This document shows positions 51,822-62,758 of a stretch of 64,000 bases of DNA, piece after piece. The stretch's first letter is position 1, and every line of letters starts with the position of its first letter. This DNA comes from Elymus sibiricus (lineage: Eukaryota; Streptophyta; Magnoliopsida; Poales; Poaceae), in contig CM077675.1 of the NCBI GenBank assembly GCA_039707655.1, positions 416,949,162-417,013,161 of the forward strand, written 5' to 3'. The notes beneath the pieces are model-generated. The model saw only the letters and a program-made list of their open reading frames with translations, was not told where the DNA came from and ran no database searches. Both the position numbers and the translations under genes were made by a program.

Positions 51822-52778
51822 TGTTGGGGAGAAGTAAAGATGATGGTGCGAGAGTGTATCTCAATGAGGCCTTCTTTGTTGAGGTGTGTGGGGCAAGGAG
51901 GGGGCATATCATGTGTGTGTCGTTGGTCTATGATAGTTTTAACCCATTTTCCATTAATTAAATGGACAATTCCATTTTATTTTATTAATGGACAACACAT
52001 ATCCTTTGCTTTGTTTAAAAAATACTAGCGACGGTATGCGTTGGCTGGCAGATAAGAGAAAAAGATCGGACGGGTCTCTGACCATTGGATGGAGTTGTGG
52101 ACGGCCGTCCGGTCTAGCCATGTTATCAGCCATCATTGCAACAAATCTGATGGTGCAGTATTTCTACAACAGAGGTAGTATTGCCAAGGAATAAAAATAA
52201 ATCACAACAGAGGTGTTGTTGCAAAAAAAGATCGCAACAAAGATCTTGTTGCAATTTTTTTTTATTTTTTTGTTTAAGCTACAATAGGGCCAACGTATTC
52301 GTTGGCGGCCGTGTTCGTTGTCTCGGTCATCTTCTCCGACGTCGACACCACCCTCTTTCACCTCGACTATATTGCCTTCATCTGCTCCGCCACCTCGTCA
52401 CAGTCAGATCCGACGAGCCGCAGCGGCCAAGTGCCTCCTCCGCCCGGCTCGGATTACGGCCGCCTCATGCACACTCAACCGCGATTGCCGGTCCCCGCAT
52501 GTCTTCTATGCCACCTCGCTGCGGCCAAATCCAACCATCTCCTTAGGGAGCCATCGAGGCACGTTGCAGCTGGAAGACGATGACATCAAGGCATGCGGCT
52601 GACGCCTGAGGGGACCACCGAGTTCCGAATCTAAACGGATTGCTTTGCAACAAATCAATTGTTGTGGCAAAAAGGATTGCAGGAGCTATACAGTTGCAAA
52701 CTTACAGGGAAGAGGGTTGCTCCCGAGCCATCACGATCAAAATTAAATCTGATGACCATGGAGGCGGTCGATGCGTGT
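51822..52778. other. unassigned segment with GCAACAA palindromes
   Basis: No gene seen. It holds the perfect palindrome GCAACAAAGATCTTGTTGC (52234-52252), CAACAGAGGTGTTGTTGC just before it, and GCAACAAATCAATTGTTG at 52648. A GC-rich stretch at about 52300-52600 is open in several frames but unrecognised. Confidence 0.5.
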
Positions 52779-52783
52779 GTGGC

Positions 52784-55700
52784 TGATACGTCTCCAACGT
52801 ATCTATATATTTTTATTGTTTCATGCTATATTATCAATCTTGGATGCTTTATATGCAATTATATGTTATTTTATACCATTTTTGGGAACTAACCTATTAA
52901 CCCAGTGCCTAGTGCCAGTTGCTATTTTCTACCTATTTTTGGGTTTCTAGGAAATCAATACCAAACGAAGTCCGAACGCTACGAAACTTTTTGACGATTT
53001 TTTTCTGGACAAAAGAGACCCTGAAAGGTTCGGGAGGAGACCGTACACGAAGCGAGGAGACGACACTACAACAGGGTGCCATGTTACCTTGTGGGGCCCT
53101 CGTGGCTCTGTCTGGCCTAATTCTACCTCCATAAATTCTCTAAAATCGGGAAACCAACAGAGAGCCATCCGAAACACTTTTTTCACTGCCACAAGTCTCT
53201 GTTCCGACGGGAGCCCATGTGGAGACCTTTTCTGGTACTCTGCCGAAGGGGGAATCGATCACGGAGGCCTTTTTCATCAACCTTACTGACGTGGCTTGAG
53301 ACTGCGTGAGTATTTCCCCAAAGAGGAAGGGATGATGCAGCACAGCGACGGTAAGTATTTCCCTCAGTTATGAAACCAAGGTTATCGAACCAGTAGGAGG
53401 ATCACCACCACCCAATAAGCAGCACCTGCACACAAACAACAAATACTTGCAACCCGACGCGAAAGAGAGGTTGTCAATCTCTCTACGGTAATAAGATAGA
53501 TTAGGTAGTGATAGATAGGAGAGAAAGATCTCTCAAGAACACAAAATAAAAAGGGCAAATAAAATATGCAGCAATATATTTTTGGGTTTTTGGTTTTGTA
53601 GATCTGAAAACAAAGATGCAAAAAGATAGATCTGAAAGCAATATGTTGGAAAAGTAGACCCGGGGGCCATAGGATTCACTAGTGGCTTCTCTCATGAGTA
53701 TAGCGCACGGTGGGTGAACAAATTACTGTTGGGCAATTGATAGAAAATCGAATAGTCATGACGATATCCAAGGCGATGATCATTATATAGGCATCACGTC
53801 CAAGATAGGTAGACCGACTTCTGCCTGCATCTACCTCTATTACTCCACACATCGACCGCTATCCAGCATGCATCTAGTGTATTAAGTTCATGGAAAAACG
53901 GAGTAATGCAATAAGAACGATGACATGATGTAGACAAGATCTATTCATGTAGGAATAGACCCCATCTTGTTATCCTTAATAGCAACGATACATGCGTGTC
54001 TTGCTGCCCCTTCTGTCACTGGGAAAGAACACCGCAAGATCAAACCCATCACAAAGCACCTCTTCCCATGGCAAGAAAAATCGATCTAGTCGGCCTAACT
54101 AAACCAAAGATTCGAAGAAGAAATACGATGCTATAAGCAATCATGCATATAAGAGATCAAATAAGACTCAAATAATATTCATGGATAGAAACAGATCATG
54201 AACTCAAAATTCATCGGATCCCAACAAACACACCGCAAAAGTTTACATCAAATAGATCTTCAAGAGGCCATTGTATTGAGAATCATAAGAGAGAGAGAGG
54301 AAGCCATCTAGCTACTGCCTACGGACCCGTAGGTCTATGGTGGACTACTCACGCATGATCGGAGAGGCACCTATGAGGAAGATGAACCCCTCCATGATGG
54401 TGTTTAGATTGGATCTCGAGGTTCTGGAACTTGCGGCGGCTAGAATTGTGTTTCGTCGACTCCCCTAGGGTTTTTCAAATATTTGGGAATTTGTAGGCAT
54501 CAGAGGCTGTGCAGAGGGGCCCCGTGGAGGGCACAACCCATCAGGGCGCGCCGGGGCCCCCTGGCGCGCCCTGGTTGGTTGTGCTCCCCACAGCCCACCT
54601 TCCAGGCTCTTCTTTGGCCCACTAGGTGTCTTCTGGTCTAGAAAAAATCTCCAAAAAGTTTCATCGCGATTGGACTCCGTTTGGTACTGATATTCTGCGA
54701 AGTAAAAAACAGACAAAAACAACAACTGGCACTTTGGCACTATGTCAATAGGTTAGTCCCAAAAAATGATATAAAATTGCTATAAAATGATTGTAAAACA
54801 TCCAAGAATGATAATATAACAGCATGGAACAAGCAAAAATTATAGATACATTGGAGACGTATCACTTACTGCCTCCTTGATGATGTGTGAGTAGTCTAGC
54901 ATAGACCTACGGGTCCATAGCTAGTACCTAGATGGCTTTCTCTCTCTCTTTGATCTTCAATACCATGTTCACCATGATCCTCACTCTGATCTATTCGATG
55001 TAATCCTCTTTTGCGATGTGTTTGTTGGGATCCGATGAATTGTGGGTTTATGATCAGATTATTCATTGAAAGTAATTTAGTCTTTTCTGAATCCTATAAT
55101 ACATGATATTTATAGCTTTATATTTCTCTCCGATCTATCGGTTTGGTTTGTCCAACTAGATTGATTTATCTTCAGCGGGACTGGTGCGTTGTAATGGGTT
55201 CAATCTTGTGGTGTTCTATATCCCAGTGACAGAAAGGGACAAGACACGTATTTGTATTATTGACATTAAGGAGAAAACGACGGGGTCTGAACATATTGCT
55301 TGTCATGCTTTGTCTATATCATGTCACCTTGCGCCAAACATTACTCGGTTTGTCATGAACTTAATACCTAGAAATGCAAGCATAGAGCGCTCTCGAAGTG
55401 GAGTAATAGTAGAAGACGCATAATCGTTACGGTCTACTTGTTTATAGACGTGATGCCTATATATATGATCATTGCCGTGAATAACATCTCATAACTATGC
55501 GCAATTCTATCAATTTCACAACAATAATTTGTCTAGCCACCGGATGCTACGTTCAAGAGAGAAGCCTCTAGCGAAAACTATGGCCCCCAGGTCTACTTAA
55601 TCACAAATATTAAAACTTTAAAAATACTTTGCTGCAATTTATTTACTGTTATTTTATTTTACTTTTATATCATCTATCTTTATGAAGGTTTAATCCTTAC

Positions 55701-55908
55701 GAGTAACGAGTTCAAGGGGCTTGATAACCCTCTTTCCCGCGTTGGGTGCAAGCGTTTGGTTTTCTGTGTGTAGGTGTTGTCGAAGGGAGTTTGTTTGGTT
55801 CTCCTATTGATTTGATAACGTTGGTTCTCACTGAGGAAAATACGTATCTCTACTCTATTGCATCTCCTCTTCTCTTCGAAAAAAATCCAACGCAGCTCAA
55901 AAGTAGCA
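52784..55908 (+). mobile_element. element F: older solo LTR related to A/B/C, split by E
   Basis: It begins TGATACGTCTCCAACG and ends AAAAGTAGCA; flanking GTGGC (52779-52783) and GTGGG (55909-55913) are probably its duplication with one change. Without E it is about 1.54 kb. It shares the overall LTR layout of A/B/C (for example GGGATCCGATGAAT near 55030 and GACGTGATGCCTATATA near 55449) but is clearly diverged. Confidence 0.8.
53287..54864 (-). mobile_element. element E: solo LTR of the A/B/C family
   Basis: It is 1578 bp in minus orientation, TGACGTGGCTTGAG to ACGTATCA on the plus strand, flanked by a perfect 5-bp duplication CTTAC (53282-53286, 54865-54869). It is nested in element F. Confidence 0.94.
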
Positions 55909-55913
55909 GTGGG

Positions 55914-56981
55914 ATCCGTCGAGTGATGAGAAGCTTTTCTCCAAACCAAAATAACAAGTGATGGAGTAGAAGTGGATCATTTGCACATAAACAAGGAATG
56001 GTATATCAGTCGCTTTCCCTTTTTCCCTTTTGCTTTTCTTAGCACAATACAAACGCAGATTATTATATTTATGTACATACACTTGTCCCTATGAACGCAC
56101 GAACACACCCTACCCTCATCAGTACATTCGGAATACTGAGCCGGCACATCATCTTAAGATTCACGAAGTCGTCACAGACGCCTTCGAAGTCTACTAGAAC
56201 GTCTTCTTCTTCTGAACGTACATCATCGAAAGGCCTGAAATAAATTAAAAAAATATGAGCAGCAATATCAAGTTTAAGACTTAAACTCTGATAAGACATG
56301 AATATTACTATACTCCTAACCATACAACCACAGGTTGCTTCGCCCTCTTTTACCGTTTTGAAGGGGACACGCCCGCTTGTTCAGCTCCGTGTCAATAGCG
56401 AAGGTTATTTCACTGGGAGAAAATGTATTTAAATCCTAGAATACCAGTTTACGGCAAGGAAACCGAATGTTCGGCTGAACTGAAAGATACCTACTTTTGG
56501 TGCTGCTATAAAAAGCATAATACGTGATCCGACCGGCACTGCGCTAGCTCTACCGGGACTGGTATTGTTTCTGGTTGTTGTCCCGTTCATTCAATTCATA
56601 ATTGCCGTGTCAAGATTCGACTCACCTTTGCACTCCTTAAATAATAAATAAAAACTCGAGCGGCCTTACTCCGTGGCAGCTTGCACCGGCCAATGATCAG
56701 GCAAAACCCCTCCTGAACCGGTAGCATTTGTTATCGTTTCCCGATCGGCAGTGTTTGTCGCACGCAGCCTGTTGCCACTAACAAATTACGTGAGGCGCCA
56801 AGCTACGCAACCAAGTTTGAATCATTCCTGACAAGGATATAAAATGGAAGAAGAACCTCGCAGAAAATAAAAGACGACGATGACATCCTGTCCTTTTCCG
56901 GCTGTATCGCATGCATCATGGAGGCACCTTAGTTCTTGCTGCCCGAAAGAGACTATGTATTTCCCTTATTTACTTCTATGA
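55914..56981. other. unassigned intergenic sequence
   Basis: No gene seen. The stretch at about 56060-56240 (TGAGCCGGCACATCATCTT) looks like a dispersed grass repeat, but no ends could be fixed. Confidence 0.4.
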
Positions 56982-57264
56982 GGGCTTCTTTGATTCGTAG
57001 GATTTTAAAAACGCAGGAATAGAAAAAGTATATGGTTAGAGTGTACATGTAAACTCTATAAGATTAGCAAGAAGTGTTTGATGTCATAGAAAAACAAAGG
57101 AATTGTAAAAAAAAGTTGGAATGGATGTTAGATTTTTAATGAAACGTAGTACGACAGATTTCATAGAAAAAAATCATATGAATCAAAGGACCAATGTAGA
57201 AAAAATTCCTAAGGATCTTAATCCTCCAAAAATCCTATAGAATTCTTTTGAATCAAAGGAGCCC
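56982..57264. mobile_element. Harbinger-type MITE, about 283 bp
   Basis: The ends are inverted repeats: GGGCTTCTTTGATTC on the left and, reverse-complemented, GGGCTCCTTTGATTC on the right. Flanking TGA and TAA are compatible with a decayed TWA duplication. The interior is AT-rich. Confidence 0.8.
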
Positions 57265-58053
57265 TAAAGAATGTTAAAGTATTCTCCAGGCTTCACAGAA
57301 AATAGTGCTCTTCGCGTCGGCTGTTTCACAGTGGCGTGTCGTGGGGTCTCCCGGGGGCTTCTTGTGCCTTCCGATCTGCCCCAATGACGCACATCCAGGC
57401 AACCCGCCTCGGAGGTCAATGGCGGTGGACCGCGGGCGCGGATGGAGCAATCGCCATGCAACGGTTTTGGCCGCGCCTGCATGCGGTGTCTCACTCGCTC
57501 GCTAGCGCGCACGGTCCAATCGGACCCGCCCGTCGGCGTCTTCTGCCATAGTCGGGCTGGTGTGAACGTGACAAGTGGGATGTGCGTCATGGCCACCCTG
57601 CTGGCTCACGACGTGCTCACGTGTTCCTTACCAACGGAGACCAAGCCAACCCGCCTTCTGGGAGTATAGAGGCACTGCGCGCGATCCATTTACCGATGGT
57701 GTGTCGCGGGTGCCTCCCTATGAGGGGCTTGACTGGTCGGCTTTATTTGTGTATCAGGATCATTACAATAAGTAATAGACATAACAAAACCATCCTCAAA
57801 GTGGCCACACGCTGTGGATTGTGCACGTAGGTACGATGGAGACAATAGGGATTTTGCGTATGTCGGGCAATGCAGATGCTGACCATCCGATTTCGAGTCC
57901 ACCCACACGGTTGTACCTAGCATGGCCCACCGTCGGGGTGACCTACGATTTCTAGCCAGGTAAACACACAGGGGCAAGCATCGGGTTAATGCATCCAAAA
58001 CAGGACATAGCAGGCAAGCATAGGCTAAAAAGGACACATAACAAACAAAGTAA
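57265..58053. other. unassigned, partly GC-rich sequence
   Basis: No gene recognised. The stretch at about 57300-57700 is GC-rich with short overlapping open frames on both strands, perhaps a fragment of a transposon or captured gene. Confidence 0.35.
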
Positions 58054-59828
58054 TCTATCTATACCTACTAATAAAGAAGCTATTGCTTCTGCCCGTCCGT
58101 CTAAAAAATACCCCTAGAGTTGCTATACATTACCCACTATGCCATCAATAAGTGAAGGAAACGACTCAGTCTTTTTTTAAAGTCACCGTGGTGCCCAGCT
58201 TTTATAAAGAAGGTATCCCATATAAATCACAAACGCATGAGCGGCTTAGTGGCTAAGGCCAAACTCCTCCACCTAGAGAACAGGGGTGATCCCCAGTTCT
58301 GCCGATTTTATTTCCCTCCCTTTTTGTCACGCATCTCCTCCCCCCACTCCACTTACGCTTCATGGGCCAACCCGCGGGGCGTGACGCATCTGTTTTTTTT
58401 TTCATTTCGCTTTTTTGTCTTTTCTTTTCTTTTCTCATCTCTGTTTTTGTTTTTTCCTTCTTCAAATTAATGCGACATTTCCAAATCAAAAAGTTAAGAG
58501 TTTTGAAAAAAATGTTCGAGAAATCATAAAATGTTTGTGAATTCAAAAAATGTGTGAGAAATCATAAAATATTCACAGTTTCAAAAAATATTGGTGACTT
58601 TAAAAAACTGTTTGCAAATTATTAAAAAGTCACAATTTGGAAAATAAATGATGGGAAATGAAATCATGTTCATGATTTTGAAAAAATAATCGTGTATTCG
58701 AAACATATTCGAAAAAGTGTTCATGAATTCGAAAACTATTCATGCATTTAAAAAAATGTTTGTCTAAACAAAACAAATGTTCGTGAATTTTGAAAAAAAT
58801 ACCAAGTTAAAAAAATGTTTGTTGACTCAAAAAACTGTTCGTCGATTCAAAAGACTTTTATGTCTAGGATTTGAGTAGTTCTTGGAAAGTGTCCATATGT
58901 CTAGGCGTTGGAGTAGTTTGTGGTTGATGAGATTTGTTTTTAAAGTTTTAAACATTTCCTTGCGCGATACAATAACAAGTGTGTCGTGCAGTGGCAAGCT
59001 CATTGCCTTGAGATTTACCACATCGAATGTTTTGTGATCGCGTGGACATCGTATTCATCATCAGCGAGGGTGGAAAGAGAGTTAAGGTGCGACCTGGTGA
59101 GCCACCGTGTTAAAATAGAGGACGCCCACATGTCAGATTATTGAGTCATACTTATTTGACTAGCGTGTAATTTTTTTGTCTCCCGTTGTAACGCACGGGC
59201 ATGTTTGCTAATACCTACTAATAAAGGAAATATGTATTCTTGGTACGCCTTGCTATTTTGTAGAAAACCCTCTCAAGTTTCTGATAATCAACCCGTACTA
59301 CATATTAATCGATTTTTTAAAATCCATATCCTTTTAACCCTAACTCTAAATTTAACATGTTATATATGAAATTTGATTTGAAAAATATGTAGAATCTGAA
59401 TGTGATATTATTTTACTTGTTAACCATTTAAAAATGCTATTTACGATGAAATCTTAATCAATAGAGCATGATCACTCATTCCTTCATACCGGTGCTAATC
59501 CGAATTGAAAATGAACATTTCGGCAAAACCAGGATGGGGAACAAAAATAATATCTATAACCACGCATGCACACCTCGTCAAATCTCGCAGAAAAAAAATA
59601 GATTTATCATCCTATGCCGAGAGCGAGGTGTCTTAAGATTGACAACATTCGAACGTGTTGTGATGGTGTGAACACTGAGGCAAGCGTCGACGAGAATGAA
59701 AAGAAGGATAAATAGAAACATAGATAGAATGCCATGTGTTGAAATAAAGGACATGGACCTATGTTCTCATGGTTATTAAATTAGTGAGTGTTTTTTTGAT
59801 CCGTTGCAACGCACGGGCTCATTTGCTA
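58054..59828 (+). mobile_element. non-autonomous Helitron (outer copy), interrupted
   Basis: It starts TCTA at 58054, continues TACCTACTAATAAAGG at 59212 and ends CTAG at 59825-59828. A small hairpin (CCGT...ACGG, 59800-59815) lies just before the end. It sits between A (58053) and T (59829), as Helitrons do. Its own length is about 621 bp. No Rep/helicase is encoded. Confidence 0.75.
58058..59211 (+). mobile_element. non-autonomous Helitron (inner copy), nested in the outer copy
   Basis: It starts TCTATACCTACTAATAAAG and ends CTAA (59208-59211), with a hairpin CCCGT...ACGGG (59182-59199) 8 bases before the CTAA. Flanks are A and T. Removing it rejoins TCTA and TACCTACTAATAAAGG, the 5' end of the outer Helitron. 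It is 1154 bp, with no transposase. Confidence 0.78.
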
Positions 59829-60698
59829 GTCATTAAAATAACAAAAGTGCATGTGCCTAGACAATAGTAATTCTAAAAGGTTGATTAATAAAAAACGACA
59901 TCATTGATCTTTCATCCTAAGACCCCCATGCACAACAAAAGTACCCTTTTGAACTTGAGCTCAAATGAACTCGAATGAATAGTAAAATCGAAAAAATTCA
60001 AAATATTCTGATTTTTTTTGCTAAATTTTGACAAATGTTCTAAGTGTTTGTAAATTTTCATCATGAGATCACATTCGTGAAAGGCGTGGCAAAAAAAAAA
60101 AACATTGCTCCAAAATGCTTTCGAAATTGCCGGTTCAAGAAAATAGCAGAAAATCTATTTTTTATAATCAAAATATATTCTTGTTTTGTCTAATTGTTTT
60201 GCATCAAGATTTGTACCGTATGACTCACTTATGTTCAAAAATATTTGGCCCCTTGCCACACACGGGCACGTTCGTGGAAGGAAATAAAAGAGCCTTCCTC
60301 CCGCTATCTTTAATTTAAAAAATCATGGAATTCATGACTTTATTCGACTGTGGAGTTCCTAGAGCACCATTCGAGTTTTTTTTTTTTGACCTTCTTCTAA
60401 CCCACTGTATTGCTGTGGTAGCAATGAAACGAGAATTGCTGTGGTAGCAATGAAAGGAGAATTGCTGTAAGAAAAAGCAATCAGACGAGAATCTGTAACG
60501 CAAACCACGACAACGGCAATGTGACAAATCGTTGCGATTATTGTGGGCAGGAGACAAGGGGAGGACACAGAAAATGTAGGCAACACGACGCAAAGATGAT
60601 AACCTCCACGATTCTCCAAAAAAAAAAAAAAAAAAAAAAAAAACTCCACGTTGAGCAGTGACTCCTCCAACGCACGACAGCCACTCGGTCTTCTCTTC
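59829..60698. other. AT-rich 3' flank of the carboxylesterase gene
   Basis: No gene seen. It holds the 26-bp repeat at 60409-60469 and a long A run at about 60618-60642. The part near 60698 is probably the 3' untranslated region of the carboxylesterase gene. Confidence 0.5.
60409..60469. repeat. 26-bp tandem repeat, about 2.3 copies
   Basis: Units start at 60409, 60435 and 60461 (partial) with ATTGCTGTGGTAGCAATGAA. Confidence 0.85.
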
Positions 60699-61700
60699 TC
60701 AGCAGGCTGCTTCCGTGGCGATGAACCGCCTGATGACCCGGACGAGCTCGCCGGTGGCCGCCGACGTCGGCTTCACCCCGAAGAACGCGTGCTCCTCGCC
60801 GGCGAACACGACGAGCTCGACGTCATCGTTCTCCTCCCCCCGCGCCGCCCTCAGCCGCTCCGCGTACTCCACGTTCTTGTCCCTCAGCAGGTCGCCCTCC
60901 GCGGCCACGACGAGCACGCGGCCGACGTCCATCGTCTCAAGGCTTGGGCTGTCCGGCCCGAACGGGTTCACCAGCGGGTGGTCCTTGTTCGCTCCGGCGG
61001 GCAGGAAGAGGCGGCAGTACCTGTCGCAGGTTTCCCTGGTCAGGAACGCCGTGGCCGGTGAGTCAAGCTCGGACTGCGTCGGCTGCTCCGAGCAGAATGC
61101 CGGCATGAGCAGGATGTACCCCGCGATCCTCACAGGTTCCAGCCCTGTCCTGCCGAACCGGAGGGCAAGGTGGTGCGCGATGTTGCCACCGGCAGACTCG
61201 CCGGAGACGAACACCCTGCGTGGGTCGGCCGTGTCGGCGAGCCACGGGTCCGAAGCGAGCTGGCTGCGTAGCCAGAGGAGGGCCGCGGCGGCGTCCTCGT
61301 GGGCAGCGGGGAGGCGGTGCTCAGGGGCGAGGCGGTAGTCGAAGGAGAGCACAACGGCGGGGAGCTCGGCGGCGAGGCGGAGGCAGCCGGCGTGGAAGTT
61401 GGGCCACGTGCAGGAGCCAATGCAGAAGCCCCCGCCGTGGAAGTAGGCGAGCACGCGGAGCTTCTTGCCCTCCTCTCCGGCATTCGTCGTCGGCTTGTAC
61501 ATGCGAAGGCCGAGGCCGAGGCCGGCGTCGTACACGGCGTCCTTCCACTCGACGCCGCCGTGGTCGATATATTCGGCGTTGCCGATAGGGAAGGGCAACG
61601 CCGCAGAGCGCACGATTGTACCGTCGCTGAGAAGCTGCAGCACCCCGCGGCAATCCTCAACGACGTAGGGCTGTGCGGTCGGATCCGCCGAGAACGCCAT
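60699..61700 (-). CDS. plant carboxylesterase, CXE15-like (alpha/beta hydrolase), 333 residues
   Basis: A serine hydrolase of the plant carboxylesterase (GID1-related, hormone-sensitive-lipase-like) family, which cleaves esters of small molecules. The natural substrate cannot be read from sequence; relatives act on hormones or defence compounds. The single exon starts at ATG 61700 and has normal family length. Motifs: oxyanion-hole HGGGF at residues 88-92; nucleophile GESAG with Ser169; Asp274 in GDLLRD; His304 in EEHAFF. The spacing fits the family triad, and the catalytic Ser and HGGG motif argue for an active enzyme and not a gibberellin receptor. No signal peptide or membrane segment is visible, so it is likely cytosolic. 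The start LLSDGTIVRS is typical of the CXE15 group. No breaks. Confidence 0.95.
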   Translation of the reverse strand: MAFSADPTAQPYVVEDCRGVLQLLSDGTIVRSAALPFPIGNAEYIDHGGVEWKDAVYDAGLGLGLRMYKPTTNAGEEGKKLRVLAYFHGGGFCIGSCTWPNFHAGCLRLAAELPAVVLSFDYRLAPEHRLPAAHEDAAAALLWLRSQLASDPWLADTADPRRVFVSGESAGGNIAHHLALRFGRTGLEPVRIAGYILLMPAFCSEQPTQSELDSPATAFLTRETCDRYCRLFLPAGANKDHPLVNPFGPDSPSLETMDVGRVLVVAAEGDLLRDKNVEYAERLRAARGEENDDVELVVFAGEEHAFFGVKPTSAATGELVRVIRRFIATEAAC

Positions 61701-61804
61701 TGTTAAAGAAGAGCTATCGAGTTTTTTTTTCTTATTTGAGGCAAAGAAGAACTATCGACTTATCGAGTGATTGTGAAGCGTACAGCCTTCGGCCTCGGGC
61801 TGCA

Positions 61805-61813
61805 CGTATATAT
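61805..61813 (-). promoter_or_regulatory. TATA-like box upstream of the carboxylesterase
   Basis: ATATATACG on the minus strand lies about 105 bp upstream of the ATG at 61700, a plausible core promoter position. Confidence 0.4.
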
Positions 61814-61894
61814 TCAGTTTTGGCATCTACTGACCGAGTAGTGGACACAAGACCCGAAAAAAGAAAAAGAATTATTCAACCGGACCCTTCGACC

Positions 61895-62179
61895 TCCCTT
61901 CTCCGTAGGATATGATTATTATAGAAATAGAAAAATCATAGAAATGAGATGACATGTATCTTAATTTCTATAGAAAAAAAATGTCATTTAAAGCGTAGGA
62001 GAGGAACTTTTTCATTAAGTATAGGTTAATGTTTTTTTTTTTTAAATGTGAAAGATTGATTCCTATTCTACGTAAGAATAAAAATCCATTCTTACAAACC
62101 AAAAAGCTTCAATTTATTTTTTCCTTTAAAAATCTTCTCTATACAATTCCTATAAAAATCCTACGAATCAAAGAAGGCC
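61895..62179. mobile_element. Harbinger-type MITE, left end degraded
   Basis: The right end reads ATCCTACGAATCAAAGAAGGCC followed by TTA in the plus strand, the inverse of the terminus at 56982. The left end (about CTTCTCCGTAGGAT) has lost part of the terminal repeat, so its edge is approximate. It lies about 200 bp upstream of the carboxylesterase ATG. Confidence 0.6.
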
Positions 62180-62644
62180 TTAAAGTCTCTGTAACCTTCG
62201 GGATGTCCAGCACTTCTTGTACTCCGGTAAGTGCTCGGTTGTATTTGGATAGTCATCATATAGGATTTGTCACCACAAATATATTTTTAATACTTTTTTT
62301 TCTATTTCTCCATCTCCATCAATCATATGCATGTGATCGGACCGGATGTATAAGGAATAAAGTGAGGGGCATGACAGTGTTCATGGACAAATAAAAACTC
62401 AAAACAGACACGTTCGGATGCTGAGCGAAGCACGTTCATCGATGTTTAAGGGGCCAAATTTGCCCCGTCTAGTTGTAGATGTCCTTAGGCATATTAGAGC
62501 ATCTACAGTCGGGCTCCTCTGCTCGGTAAAAAAAACTTGACCTGGACGACCTTCTAGAATTGCCCCTTTACGTCCAAGCTGACCCACACCCCTCAAACCT
62601 AGCTCAAATCTGAAACGCGTATGGGACACCTGGACGCATCCGTC

Positions 62645-62758
62645 ACGTCGGACATGCCCACGTTGGTCCATTCCGACCCCACACGTCGGACATGCCCACG
62701 TTGGTCCATTCCGACCCCACACGTCGGACATGCCCACGTTGGTCCATTCCGACCCCAC
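62645..62758. repeat. 38-bp tandem repeat, 3 copies
   Basis: Units start at 62645, 62683 and 62721 with ACGTCGGACATGCCCACG and are identical or nearly so, which suggests recent expansion. Confidence 0.93.

Noticed and set aside
60618..60642. The long A run as a poly(A) tail of a retroposed gene.
   Set aside because: The carboxylesterase is on the minus strand, so a tail would appear as T on the plus strand downstream of it; the run has the wrong sense. It is a simple homopolymer.
60651..61706. Plus-strand and alternative minus frames over the carboxylesterase.
   Set aside because: Shadows of a GC-rich coding exon whose true frame has all catalytic motifs.
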